Part shown: one piece after another, positions 16,796 through 25,437 of the stretch
Position numbering within the stretch: position 1 is the stretch's first letter
Layout of the letters: each line of letters begins with the position of its first letter
DNA from: JAGNZR01 sp051656905
GTDB lineage: Bacteria; Fusobacteriota; Fusobacteriia; Fusobacteriales; Fusobacteriaceae
Reading direction: 5' to 3'
Length of the DNA: 64,000 nucleotides
Assembly: GCA_051656905.1 (NCBI GenBank)
Contig: JBOFJQ010000034.1
Span: forward strand, 1 to 64,000
Program-made: the position numbers and the translations under genes
The notes under the pieces: model-generated
The model's input: only the letters and a program-made list of their open reading frames with translations
Told to the model about the DNA's origin: nothing
Databases searched by the model: none

Positions 16796-18751
16796 TTAAA
16801 TTATTCTTACAAATGTATTGTTATAAGTTATCTGTCCACCCATCTCAGAGGAACCGTTAGAGCAGAGAAAATTAGGGTTTCCATGTCTATGATGCCACCC
16901 TATGTATACATAAGCAAGATTGTCTTTCAAATTATTATCACACTTTATTTGACACTGTATTTTACCAAAAATAGATTCAACTTCAACAAATTCTCTATTA
17001 CAGAATTTTTCAAAAATATTTTTAGAAACAAAGATATCAGATTTACCTTGAACATCTATGAAATGTTGAGAAAAAATAGAATCTTTATAATGTGCTGATA
17101 TAAGTCTTATAGGAAACTCTGTATTTGGTTTTTCACTTGCAATATATACAGGATATGGAGAATTTCCAGATTCCATAGCTTTTTTACTATAAATTTCAAT
17201 TTTTCCTGAAGGTGTTGAAAAATTCTTATCTTTCCAAGCTATATCATTCCCTGTAAATAATAATTCTTTTTCTTTTAAGACTTCAATAGTAATGTCAAGG
17301 GGAGTTAATATTGAATTAAGATACTCTTTTTTATCTACTTGTGGATACTCTGTTATTTTCATAATATCAGCAAGTTTTCTAAAAAAATAAAACTCATCTA
17401 AAAGGGGGTTTATAGGTTCAACGACCTTCTCATTATATAAAAGTACTGGGTTGTGCATAGATGAATAAATAATGTCTTCACTTTCTAAAGTATTTGTAAC
17501 AGGGATTACTAGATCACAATGTTTAGCTGTTTCTGTCATGAACATATCAAAGCAAACTTTAAATTCAATTTTTTTAAAAGCTTCAATAGTTTTATTTAAA
17601 TTTGGAAACTGATTAAGAGGATTACATTTAGTTATAAAAATTGACTTTACAGGATTCACTTCTGAATCAACAGAACTATTCACGTAATTTATAAAATTTG
17701 ATACCTCAAATACACGTCTATTTTCAGCATGTTTTTCACTGTTAAAAGGGTCTAGATTCAAAATTGTAGAATAGCATCTATTTGCATAAAAAGAGCCACA
17801 CCCTTCTTCACCAATATTTCCAGTAAGTGCCATAAGTGCATTTATAGCTCTAATAGAGTTACCACCATTAGAGTATTTTTGCATTCCATATCCAATATAA
17901 ATAGCAACTTTCTTTTGAATAAAGAGAGTTGCTAATTTTTTTATAGTTTCTAAACTAATATTACATTCACTTAAAAGAAAATTCATATCTAAAGATTTTA
18001 AGTATTCAATATATTCATTTGCACCTAAGGTATATTTTTCTATAAAATCATAATCTAGAAGATTTTCATCTATGATAAATTTAGTAATTGCCATAGCAAG
18101 TGCCCCATCTGTAGAAGGAGAAAGGTCTATATGAAGATTTGATATATTTGAACTTTCATTTTTTCTAGGATCTATTGTTACAACAAAAGAACCAGATTTT
18201 TTAGCATCTAAAGTCTTCTTAAAAAGGTGAATTGAAGTATTGTAAGGATTTCTACCCCAAAAAATTATAGTTTTGGCATTTTTTAAATCTTCTATGGAAC
18301 TAGTTTTTTTAGTTCCAAAATCAAAATCAGTGGCAGCAGATCCTGCTCCCCAGCAAGTACTTCCAATTGTAGTAGTCACACCACCATAAAAATTAAAAAA
18401 TATATCCTCAATACCTTTCAATACTCCACCAGCTCCAGATTCAGCATAATGAATAATTGAGTTAGATGAAAATTCTTTTCTGTATACTTGTAACTTTTCA
18501 GAAATTATATTTAAAGCTTCATCCCAATCTATCTCTTTGAAATTGTCTCCAATTTTTAAAAGAGGTTTAGTCAATCTATCTTTGTGATAGAGTCTTTCAA
18601 TGTGAGCTAGCCCTTTTTTACAAATGAAACCATCTGTAAAATTATTAAACCTATCTCCTGCAATTTTTACAACTTTTCCATTTTCTTTATAAATTATAAA
18701 TTTACAAAGGTCATAACAATCTAAAGAACATCCTTGGCTAAATATCTTCAT
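16796..18751 (-). CDS. Molybdopterin-dependent oxidoreductase with a [4Fe-4S] site
   Basis: 651-residue catalytic subunit of the DMSO-reductase superfamily. Cys8, Cys12, Cys16 and Cys44 form the N-terminal cluster motif. Cys133 in GSTCWGAGSAA is at the position of the Mo/W ligand. IIFWGRNPYNTSIH and VVTIDPRKN bind the cofactor, and the C-terminal domain (about 530-651) is the usual double-psi barrel. No twin-arginine signal, so it is probably cytoplasmic. No partner iron-sulfur or membrane subunit is adjacent, which is typical of stand-alone anaerobic dehydrogenases annotated loosely as formate dehydrogenase or thiosulfate/polysulfide reductase-like. Substrate unknown. RBS AAGGAG; a TATAAT-like -10 lies at 18798-18803. 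Confidence 0.82.
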   Translation of the reverse strand: MKIFSQGCSLDCYDLCKFIIYKENGKVVKIAGDRFNNFTDGFICKKGLAHIERLYHKDRLTKPLLKIGDNFKEIDWDEALNIISEKLQVYRKEFSSNSIIHYAESGAGGVLKGIEDIFFNFYGGVTTTIGSTCWGAGSAATDFDFGTKKTSSIEDLKNAKTIIFWGRNPYNTSIHLFKKTLDAKKSGSFVVTIDPRKNESSNISNLHIDLSPSTDGALAMAITKFIIDENLLDYDFIEKYTLGANEYIEYLKSLDMNFLLSECNISLETIKKLATLFIQKKVAIYIGYGMQKYSNGGNSIRAINALMALTGNIGEEGCGSFYANRCYSTILNLDPFNSEKHAENRRVFEVSNFINYVNSSVDSEVNPVKSIFITKCNPLNQFPNLNKTIEAFKKIEFKVCFDMFMTETAKHCDLVIPVTNTLESEDIIYSSMHNPVLLYNEKVVEPINPLLDEFYFFRKLADIMKITEYPQVDKKEYLNSILTPLDITIEVLKEKELLFTGNDIAWKDKNFSTPSGKIEIYSKKAMESGNSPYPVYIASEKPNTEFPIRLISAHYKDSIFSQHFIDVQGKSDIFVSKNIFEKFCNREFVEVESIFGKIQCQIKCDNNLKDNLAYVYIGWHHRHGNPNFLCSNGSSEMGGQITYNNTFVRII

Positions 18752-18881
18752 AACTCTCCTTTTGATTAAATTCTATAAATTTACTAAATTTACAATTATT
18801 ATAGCTTATTTATATAAAAAAATCATTTTTTTATGTATAAATATTTTTAGTGTATTATTTATCAACAAATAGATAAAAAAG

Positions 18882-18910
18882 TTGACAAATTTTAAGTTAA
18901 GGTATATCTT
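18882..18910 (+). promoter_or_regulatory. Promoter of the mannose-family PTS operon
   Basis: TTGACA (18882-18887), 17-nt spacer, TATCTT (18905-18910). The operator at 18922 begins 12 nt after the -10. Confidence 0.75.
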
Positions 18911-18921
18911 ATAAAGAAGAT

Positions 18922-18937
18922 GTACGGACAACCGTAC
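18922..18937 (+). promoter_or_regulatory. Operator of the amino-sugar regulon, copy 1
   Basis: GTACGGACAACCGTAC: GTACGG and CCGTAC are perfect inverted arms around ACAA. The first 11 bases recur exactly in copy 2 and with one change in copy 3, each time at the transcription start. Likely bound by the HutC-type GntR protein at 21650-22399. Confidence 0.75.
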
Positions 18938-19006
18938 TTTTTAAAAAATGACTTAAATTTTGTTAATTTAAAATTTGAGTTAACAATAAAAAGACAAGGA
19001 GGAAAA

Positions 19007-19435
19007 ATGTTTAGAATCATAGTTGTAGGTCATGGAAAATTTGGATATGGGATGAAAAAAACTGTGGAAATGGTCTTAGGAAAACAACCTAAGATAGATT
19101 TTTTTAATTTTGAAGAGGGAAAAAGTACTAAAATTCTTGAAGAAAAGATGAAAAAATCTATAAATAAAATGGGCAATAAGAAAGGAACGTTAATTCTGAC
19201 AGATATCAAAGGAGGTACCCCATTTAATATTTCATCTACAATTAGTAATGAAATAAAAAATATAGAGGTAATTGGCGGATGTAATATGCCTATGATTATA
19301 GAAGCATTAGATATACGAGAGAGTGTGGATTTAAAAGGAGCTTTAGAAAAAATAATTATATCAGCCAAGGAAGAGATAGAAGCTTTTAAAATAAAAAAAA
19401 TAGTAAATATTAATATTTCAGAAGATGGAATTTAA
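19007..19435 (+). CDS. PTS mannose/fructose/sorbose-family EIIA component
   Basis: 142-residue cytoplasmic phosphocarrier. The N-terminal IIVVGHGKFGYGM carries the phospho-accepting His9 and DIKGGTPFNISS (about residues 64-75) is the family signature. A longer frame begins at 18920 inside the operator; the ATG at 19007 with AAGGAGG upstream is clearly the start. First gene of a four-gene EIIA-EIIB-EIIC-EIID operon. Sugar specificity is inferred from the co-regulated AgaS operon: N-acetylgalactosamine or galactosamine. Confidence 0.93.
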   Translation: MFRIIVVGHGKFGYGMKKTVEMVLGKQPKIDFFNFEEGKSTKILEEKMKKSINKMGNKKGTLILTDIKGGTPFNISSTISNEIKNIEVIGGCNMPMIIEALDIRESVDLKGALEKIIISAKEEIEAFKIKKIVNINISEDGI

Positions 19436-19449
19436 TAAAGGGAGGAGAA

Positions 19450-19932
19450 ATGGGAACACCAAATATTGTATTAGTAAGGATTGATAACAGATTGATTCAT
19501 GGACAAGTAGCAACAGCTTGGGTTAATCACGTGGGAGCTAATTTGTTAGTAGTACCTAATGATGAAGTATGTGAGAATGAAATGAGACAAAATTTAATGG
19601 ATATGGCTACTCCTCAAGGTGTACAGACTAGATATTTCAGTATACAAAAAACGATAGATGTTATTCATAAGGCATCTTCTAAACAGATAATAGCTCTGAT
19701 AATTGAGAGCCCACAAGATGCATTAAAGCTAATTGAAGGAGGAGTTCCTATTAGTCATATAAATATTGGAAATATTCATATGGTACCAGGAAAAAAACAG
19801 ATTTCAAAATCTGTTTGTGTAAGTGATGATGATATAGAAGTTTTTAAGAAAATTTCAGCAAAGGGAATTAAGATTGAAATTCAAAGAGTTCCTTCTGAAA
19901 TGAAAGAAGATTTGTTAGGATTAATACTATAA
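19450..19932 (+). CDS. PTS mannose-family EIIB component (N-acetylgalactosamine-type)
   Basis: 160-residue EIIB that takes phosphate from EIIA and passes it to the incoming sugar. VRIDNRLIHGQVATAWV near the N-terminus holds the active His17; the rest (VVPNDEVCENEMRQNLMDMATP, then INIGNIHMVPGKKQIS) is typical of AgaV/ManL-like proteins. Start follows GGGAGGAG, 14 nt after EIIA. EIIB proteins of this subgroup often sit with AgaS and GalNAc genes, as here. Confidence 0.92.
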   Translation: MGTPNIVLVRIDNRLIHGQVATAWVNHVGANLLVVPNDEVCENEMRQNLMDMATPQGVQTRYFSIQKTIDVIHKASSKQIIALIIESPQDALKLIEGGVPISHINIGNIHMVPGKKQISKSVCVSDDDIEVFKKISAKGIKIEIQRVPSEMKEDLLGLIL

Positions 19933-19963
19933 TTAATTTAAAAAGGAATAAGGGGGTAAAAAA

Positions 19964-20749
19964 ATGTTGATGGAAGCAATAATGATATCATTATTGGCAG
20001 GAATAGCAGGTGTAGATTTATTTAATGGATTAACACATTTTCATAGACCACTTGTAACTGGAGTAATAGTAGGATTTATTTTAGGAGATGTTAAAACTGG
20101 TTTAATAGCAGGAGCAACCTTTGAATTAATTTGGTTAGGTGCAGTTCCTGTAGGGGGAGCTCAACCACCTAATGTTGTAATTGGAGGAATAATCGGAACG
20201 GTATTTGCCATATTAACAAAACAACCACCAGCAACAGCTGTAGGAATTGCTATTCCTTTTGCAGTTGCAGTACAAGCTTGTATAACGTTATTATTTACAA
20301 TGTTTTCACCTGTAATGCATAGAGCTGATATATATGCAGAAAATGCAGATACTTCTGGAATAGAAAGAATTAATTATTTAGGAATGCTTATTTTATTTTG
20401 TTTCTATTTCATTATTACATTTTTGCCAGTATATTTTGGAGCTGAATCAGCATCTAAAATGGCAGAAATATTACCAGAAAAATTAATAGCAGGATTCAAA
20501 ATAGCTGGTGGTATGATGCCGGCAATAGGTTTTGCAATGTTGATAAAAATTATGTATAAAAAAGAATTTGCAATTTATTTAGCTCTAGGATTTATTTTAG
20601 CAACTTACTTGAAATTACCAGTTTTAGCTATTGCTGCTCTTGCAATATGTATAGCAGTATATGATGCTTTACAAAATATGAAGTTAGAATCTAGATTAAA
20701 AAATATAAAAGTAGCAACTTTAGAGGAGGATGAAGAGGATGGAATCTAA
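19964..20749 (+). CDS. PTS mannose-family EIIC membrane component
   Basis: 261-residue membrane protein, the sugar-channel subunit. LIAGATFELIWLGAVPVGGAQPPNVVIGGIIGT (residues about 45-78) is the EIIC signature of this family. It ends in an acidic tail whose codons supply the ribosome site of the EIID gene, with an 11-nt overlap, so the two subunits are probably translationally coupled. Confidence 0.92.
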   Translation: MLMEAIMISLLAGIAGVDLFNGLTHFHRPLVTGVIVGFILGDVKTGLIAGATFELIWLGAVPVGGAQPPNVVIGGIIGTVFAILTKQPPATAVGIAIPFAVAVQACITLLFTMFSPVMHRADIYAENADTSGIERINYLGMLILFCFYFIITFLPVYFGAESASKMAEILPEKLIAGFKIAGGMMPAIGFAMLIKIMYKKEFAIYLALGFILATYLKLPVLAIAALAICIAVYDALQNMKLESRLKNIKVATLEEDEEDGI

Positions 20750-21557
20750 TAAAGAATGGCAAGATTTAGATAAAGAAAAAGTAATTACAAAGAAAGATTT
20801 AAATACTTTAGCATGGCGATCTTTATTTTTACAAGCATCATTTAATTATGAGAGAATGCAAGCTTGTGGATGGTTATATAGTATTATCCCAGCATTAAAA
20901 AAAATACATAAAAATAAAGAAGATTTATCATCATCAATGAAATTGCATATGGAGTTTTTTAATGTCCATCCTTTCCTTGTAAGTTTTGTACAAGGAATAG
21001 TAATTGCAATGGAAGAAAACAAAGAGAACAGAGAGACTATCAGAGCTGTTAAGATAGCTTTAATGGGTCCACTGGGAGGAATAGGAGATGCTCTGTTTTG
21101 GTTTACGTTACTGCCTATTTCAGCAAGTATAGGAAGCTCTCTAGCTATGGAAGGGTCAATATTTGGGCCAATACTTTTCTTATTAATATTTAATATAACT
21201 CAATTTGGATTAAGATATGGTCTGATTCATTATGCGTATAAAATGGGAATTGGGGCAATTTCTAAATTGAAAGAGGGGACTGAATCAGTTACTAGAGCAT
21301 CTATTATTTTAGGACTTACAGTTGTAGGGGCATTAATAGCTTCTTTTGTTAATTTCTCAACAGCACTTACAATTAATACTGGGGAACTTAATATTTCGGT
21401 TCAGAAAGAGGTTATTGATTTGGTAATGCCTAATTTACTTCCATTAATATATACTTTGATTATGTATGGAATGCTAAAAAGAGGTAAGAAAGCGATTCAT
21501 TTAATTATGTTTACTTTAGTAATTTCAATAGTTGGAAAGTATGCAGGGATTTTATAG
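20739..21557 (+). CDS. PTS mannose-family EIID membrane component
   Basis: 272-residue membrane subunit that forms the permease with EIIC. ITKKDLNTLAWRSLFLQASFNYERMQACGWLYSIIP and the MGPLGGIGDALFWFTLLPI motif are standard EIID signatures. Two in-frame ATGs exist (20730 and 20739); AGGAGG at 20724-20729 is too close to the first and 9 nt from the second, so 20739 is preferred. Last gene of the PTS operon, followed by a strong shared terminator. Confidence 0.92.
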   Translation: MESNKEWQDLDKEKVITKKDLNTLAWRSLFLQASFNYERMQACGWLYSIIPALKKIHKNKEDLSSSMKLHMEFFNVHPFLVSFVQGIVIAMEENKENRETIRAVKIALMGPLGGIGDALFWFTLLPISASIGSSLAMEGSIFGPILFLLIFNITQFGLRYGLIHYAYKMGIGAISKLKEGTESVTRASIILGLTVVGALIASFVNFSTALTINTGELNISVQKEVIDLVMPNLLPLIYTLIMYGMLKRGKKAIHLIMFTLVISIVGKYAGIL

Positions 21558-21594
21558 AAAAATAGACAAAAAATAGTGTTAAAAAAGAGCATTA

Positions 21595-21643
21595 AAAAAA
21601 TCCTCCTTTATGCAATTAATCATTGCTAAAGGGAGGATTTTTT
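21595..21643. terminator. Bidirectional terminator between PTS operon and GntR gene
   Basis: Long stem: AAAAAATCCTCC..TTTA (21595-21610) pairs with TAAAGGGAGGATTTTTT (21627-21643), extended inside by GCAAT/ATTGC. A and T runs on both sides fit convergent use. Confidence 0.93.
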
Positions 21644-21649
21644 ATTGAA

Positions 21650-22399
21650 TTATAATTTGTTTTGACTATCAAATACGTTTAGAATAGTTGTGAATTTAAA
21701 TTTACTACCTTTAGATGTTGATGTTGTGAATTCAATTATTTTATCTTTTTCAAAAGTTAATCTCTCAAATTTAATCGACGAGCTTCCTTTTTCTTCAGAA
21801 AGATAGTTAGCAATAGTTTCATCTAATGAAGTAGCCGAAAATGTTTCTGTAGCATAATCTAATATTGCATTATAATCAGATTTTAAAGTGCTATACAGTC
21901 CATATTCTTCAACAGATTCTTTTCTTAAGTTGGGAAACCTTTTTTGAGGCAAAAAAGTTGTTTCAAAAAGAATAGGTTCATTATTTGCTAATCTTAAACG
22001 TACAAGTTTATATACTTGCTCATTATCATTTAGTTTCATAATCTTTTTTATGTTATTAGTTGCATCAATACACTCGAATAATAGAATTTTAGAAGATGGT
22101 TTTAAACCAGATTTACTAATAATATCTCCGAAGCTATAAAATTGTTCAAGAGGCTGCTCTATTTTTGCAGGAGCAATAAAAGTTCCTTTTCCCTGTATTT
22201 TATATATTATTCCATCTCTTTCAAGAATACCGATAGCTTGTCTAACAGTGGCACGGCTAACGTTATATTTCTCACAATATTCTCTTTCAGTAATCAGTTG
22301 ATCATTCTCTTTATAAATACCTTTAGATATCTCTTCAGATATAATATCAACTAATTGATAATAGATTGGAATTCTACTATTTTTATCAATTTTACTCAT
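21650..22399 (-). CDS. GntR/HutC-family regulator of the amino-sugar regulon
   Basis: 249 residues. Winged helix at about 8-75 (YCEKYNVSRATVRQAIGILERDGIIYKIQGKGTFIA) followed by a UTRA effector domain of about 160 residues (YSFGDIISKSG, RLRLANNEPILFETTFLP). Relatives such as NagR, DasR and AgaR-type UTRA proteins bind phosphorylated amino sugars. It lies 71 nt downstream of the aldolase gene on the same strand with no terminator between, so it can be read as the last gene of the minus-strand operon. The shared 16-bp operator at three promoters of this locus is its probable target. Ligand is not known; galactosamine-6-P or tagatose-6-P are natural guesses. Confidence 0.88.
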   Translation of the reverse strand: MSKIDKNSRIPIYYQLVDIISEEISKGIYKENDQLITEREYCEKYNVSRATVRQAIGILERDGIIYKIQGKGTFIAPAKIEQPLEQFYSFGDIISKSGLKPSSKILLFECIDATNNIKKIMKLNDNEQVYKLVRLRLANNEPILFETTFLPQKRFPNLRKESVEEYGLYSTLKSDYNAILDYATETFSATSLDETIANYLSEEKGSSSIKFERLTFEKDKIIEFTTSTSKGSKFKFTTILNVFDSQNKL

Positions 22400-22470
22400 G
22401 TGAAACCTCTCTTTAAAATCTACTTTACTTTATTTTATCAATAAAAATTGTTTAATACAACAGTTTTAAC

Positions 22471-23322
22471 CTAAAATTTGTTCTGTGCTCCAAGGACAAG
22501 TATCTTTTCTTTTACTAATTCTTTTTTTGCAAGTCTAGCTGCTCCTAAAATTTTTCTTAAATCATAATCATTAGGATTTTCATTTAAATACCCCATAAAT
22601 CCTTTTATAAACTCTTGTTTTAATTCAGTATCTAAATTAACTTTATTAATACCATGAGCTATAGATTTTTGTAGTTGTTCGTTTGTTAGACCAGAAGAAC
22701 CGTGTAATACAAGTGGAGTATTAGGTAAAAGCTCTCTTATTTGTGTAATAATCTCATAATTTAGTTTCGGAGTATCTTTATAAACTCCATGAGCTGTACC
22801 AACTGCAATAGCAAGAAGATCAACATTAGATTTTTCTACAAATTTTTTAGCATCTTGAGGGTTAGTATAAATAGAACCTTCAGCAATAATATCTTCCTCT
22901 TTACCACCAACGACACCTAATTCTGCTTCTACAAGTTTATAACCTGCATAACTTTTTATTTCATTAGATATTTGGCAGTTTTCATCAAAAGATTTCTTTG
23001 ATTTATCGATCATAACAGAGCTAAAAGCATTGCTCTCAATACATTTTTTAGTCATTTCAACAGAAGAGCCGTGATCTAGGTGAACAAAAATATTAGGCTC
23101 TTTATTAGCAATTTTAAATATAGCTTCAATATAGTCAAAATCAGCATATTTAATTGCACTTTCTGTTATTTGTAAAATAACAGGAGCGTTCATTTCTTTT
23201 GCTGCTGCAACAATGGCTTGCGTTGTTTCCATATTAGTGGTGTTAATTGCAGGAATAGCAAATTTTTCATCGATTGCTTTTTGTAAGTACTGTTTTAAGA
23301 TTAAAGATTTATTTGTAGTCAT
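22471..23322 (-). CDS. Class II aldolase, probably tagatose-1,6-bisphosphate aldolase
   Basis: 283-residue zinc aldolase. HLDHGSS (Asp83, His84), EAELGVVGGKED, GTAHGVYK and LHGSSGL give the catalytic Asp, Zn-binding residues and phosphate loops of the KbaY/GatY/FbaA group. In this operon, with AgaS and a PfkB kinase, cleavage of tagatose-1,6-bisphosphate to dihydroxyacetone phosphate and glyceraldehyde-3-phosphate is most likely; fructose-1,6-bisphosphate cannot be excluded from sequence. Its start overlaps agaS by 14 nt. Confidence 0.85.
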   Translation of the reverse strand: MTTNKSLILKQYLQKAIDEKFAIPAINTTNMETTQAIVAAAKEMNAPVILQITESAIKYADFDYIEAIFKIANKEPNIFVHLDHGSSVEMTKKCIESNAFSSVMIDKSKKSFDENCQISNEIKSYAGYKLVEAELGVVGGKEEDIIAEGSIYTNPQDAKKFVEKSNVDLLAIAVGTAHGVYKDTPKLNYEIITQIRELLPNTPLVLHGSSGLTNEQLQKSIAHGINKVNLDTELKQEFIKGFMGYLNENPNDYDLRKILGAARLAKKELVKEKILVLGAQNKF

Positions 23323-24448
23323 GTATAATCACTCCTTTTACTACCCTATTAACCTCACCTGTTGGGCAAGGATTGTCAGGTGTTATATTTTGTTCTAAAG
23401 ATTTAAAAAATGCTAACATTTGGCAAGGGATAAGATAACTAAGCGAAGTTAAAATATCATTTTCAGATGAAAAAGCTGTTAAAATTGAGTTGTTACTATC
23501 ATCAAAGTTGTTAACAGTTATAATTTTGAGAGCTTTGCTATCATTTTTTAATTCGTTGAGAAGGTCTAAATCATATTTAAGGGAATATTCATCCTGTGAC
23601 ATTAAAAGAATTATAAGACTTTTATTGTTTATAATTGATTTAGGTCCGTGTCTAAAACCTAAAGGAGTATTCGAGATAGAAGCTATATTACCAGCACACA
23701 ATTCTAAAATTTTTAAACTGATTTCTTGAGCAAGTCCACTTAAAGAGCCTGATCCAAGAACTACAACTCTTTCGAAATCTAAAAGTGATATTTCTTTAAT
23801 AATATTATTAAGAGTAGAAATATTTTTAGTAGAAATATTTGTTAAAGTTACAACCTCTTTTTTTATGTCTAAAAATTCATTTAAGTTAAAAATTGTATAA
23901 CCTGCAAGCAGCATGCAAGAAAAACTTCCTGTCATTGCAAATCCTAAGTCATTAGAAAGCTCAGGCATATTAATGAGAAGTTTATTATTGAGTTCCATTT
24001 TTGCTAATTTACCTTGAGCGTTACACGTAATAAAAATATGTTTTACTCTATCTGAGACCTGATTTGCTATTTCAACAGTTGCAACACTTTCAGGTGAGTT
24101 ACCAGATCTTGCAAAAGATACTAAAATAATATCTTTATCTTTAGGTAGATACATTTTAGGATTTGATACTATATCAGTAGTTGCCCTAGATTCTATATCT
24201 AAATTAGTTTTTTTTCTTAAATATGGAACTAGTGTGTTCCCAATGAATTCTGATGTACCAGCTCCAGTAAAAATAATTTTGCAATTTTTTAAATTAGACC
24301 CTTCTAAAAATAATTTTATTTTTTCTAAATTATTTTCTAAAATAGAGATTGTTTCTAACCAAAGGTTCGGTTGTTGTTGGATTTCTTTAGCAGTAATATA
24401 TCCTTCTTTTTTTACTAAAAAATCATCTGTAAATCCTAATATACTCAT
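23309..24448 (-). CDS. agaS: SIS-domain galactosamine-6-phosphate deaminase/isomerase
   Basis: 379-residue protein with two SIS domains (about 30-190 and 210-370). FTGAGTSEFIGNTL, SFARSGNSPESVATVE and the NTPLGFRHGPKSII segment are typical of AgaS, which converts galactosamine-6-phosphate to tagatose-6-phosphate and ammonia. The start at 24448 is chosen because GGAGG lies 5 nt upstream and ATGA overlaps the stop codon of the kinase gene; the longer frame from 24460 has no ribosome site. AgaS is the gene that most clearly points this locus at GalNAc/galactosamine. A matching deacetylase (AgaA/NagA) is not in the window. Confidence 0.9.
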   Translation of the reverse strand: MSILGFTDDFLVKKEGYITAKEIQQQPNLWLETISILENNLEKIKLFLEGSNLKNCKIIFTGAGTSEFIGNTLVPYLRKKTNLDIESRATTDIVSNPKMYLPKDKDIILVSFARSGNSPESVATVEIANQVSDRVKHIFITCNAQGKLAKMELNNKLLINMPELSNDLGFAMTGSFSCMLLAGYTIFNLNEFLDIKKEVVTLTNISTKNISTLNNIIKEISLLDFERVVVLGSGSLSGLAQEISLKILELCAGNIASISNTPLGFRHGPKSIINNKSLIILLMSQDEYSLKYDLDLLNELKNDSKALKIITVNNFDDSNNSILTAFSSENDILTSLSYLIPCQMLAFFKSLEQNITPDNPCPTGEVNRVVKGVIIHDYK

Positions 24449-25398
24449 TTTTTCCTCCATGTCTTGAAATTTTCTATAATTTCATCCGTAATTTTCACAC
24501 CATCTTTTTTTAATCCGTATAGAACAGCACCTAAGCCTGGTTCTAATTGAGGTTTAGAAAGAACATATGAAATGTTAAAACTGTCTAAATAGTGTATAAT
24601 TGGATTAAGTATAAAGTCTTCACTTTTGAAAACACCTCCAGAATAAGAGATATTTATTTTATCTGTAAACTTTATATTATTTAAAATTCCAAGAACCATA
24701 TAAGAAATTTCTTTACCAGCATCATTAAAAATTTCTAATGCATGAAAATCATTTTCTTTTGCAGCTTCATACACATATTTTGAAAAATTAGCAATTTCGG
24801 TTCTAGAAAAATTTATTTTATTATAAATAAAATCGATTAACTCTTTATCATCTATTAAATTTAAATTATTTTTAAATATATAATAAAGAGGAGTTTTTTC
24901 TAAGCGTCCATCAGCTTCTTTTGTAAAGATTTCAAGTCCCTTTTTTCCTATCCAGAATGCAGAACCTTCGTCACCTAAAAGATGTCCCCATCCACTAGTT
25001 CTAGCACTTTCACCAAGATCATTTTCACCATAAGCAATAGAACCAGTTCCAGCAACTAAATTAATTCCAGGTTGGCAAAGAAGACTTCCTGCCCAACCAA
25101 CTTTAACATCATTGGCACACATAGAGTTTTTTCCAAAACACTCTATTCTACATTGTTCAATTTCATGATCCCACGAATCAACTTCTCCATAGCCAGGAAT
25201 ACCTAAAACAGCATAAGATATTTGTTTATCTGTATGCTTATTTAAGAAAGAGTTAAAAACATCTTTTATTCCTTGGACCCCAACTTGATTAATATGGCAA
25301 GTAGTTGTTTCAAAGTAATCTTGAATAACTCCTAATTCATTACTAAGATAAAAAGAAGTTTTAGTCCCCCCTCCATCAACTCCTAAATAAAATTTCAT
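24445..25398 (-). CDS. BadF/NagK-type amino-sugar kinase
   Basis: 317-residue actin-fold ATPase of the BadF/BcrA family. Phosphate-1 loop GVDGGGTKTSFYLS at the N-terminus, the NLVAGTGSIAYG segment (about 115-126), GWGHLLGDEGSAFWIG and a C-terminal SGGVF are features of N-acetylglucosamine kinase-like proteins. It probably phosphorylates free N-acetylhexosamine released in the cytoplasm by the GH35 enzyme after ABC import, complementing the PTS that brings in the sugar already phosphorylated. It shares a 4-nt ATGA overlap with agaS. Alternatives such as glucosamine kinase cannot be ruled out. Confidence 0.8.
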   Translation of the reverse strand: MKFYLGVDGGGTKTSFYLSNELGVIQDYFETTTCHINQVGVQGIKDVFNSFLNKHTDKQISYAVLGIPGYGEVDSWDHEIEQCRIECFGKNSMCANDVKVGWAGSLLCQPGINLVAGTGSIAYGENDLGESARTSGWGHLLGDEGSAFWIGKKGLEIFTKEADGRLEKTPLYYIFKNNLNLIDDKELIDFIYNKINFSRTEIANFSKYVYEAAKENDFHALEIFNDAGKEISYMVLGILNNIKFTDKINISYSGGVFKSEDFILNPIIHYLDSFNISYVLSKPQLEPGLGAVLYGLKKDGVKITDEIIENFKTWRKK

Positions 25399-25437
25399 AA
25401 GATCTCCTTTAAAAAATTAAGTTTTAGTTTATAAAAA

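Noticed and set aside
16796..18751. Selenocysteine formate dehydrogenase
   Set aside because: The Mo-ligand position is a normal Cys codon and there is no in-frame TGA.
18920..19006. N-terminal extension of the EIIA protein starting at 18920
   Set aside because: That ATG lies within the operator and near the predicted transcript start, with no ribosome site; the start at 19007 has AAGGAGG.
22445..22465. A fourth amino-sugar operator upstream of the gntR gene
   Set aside because: TTGTTTAATACAAC resembles the palindromic part but has an extra base and lacks the GTACGRACAAC core.
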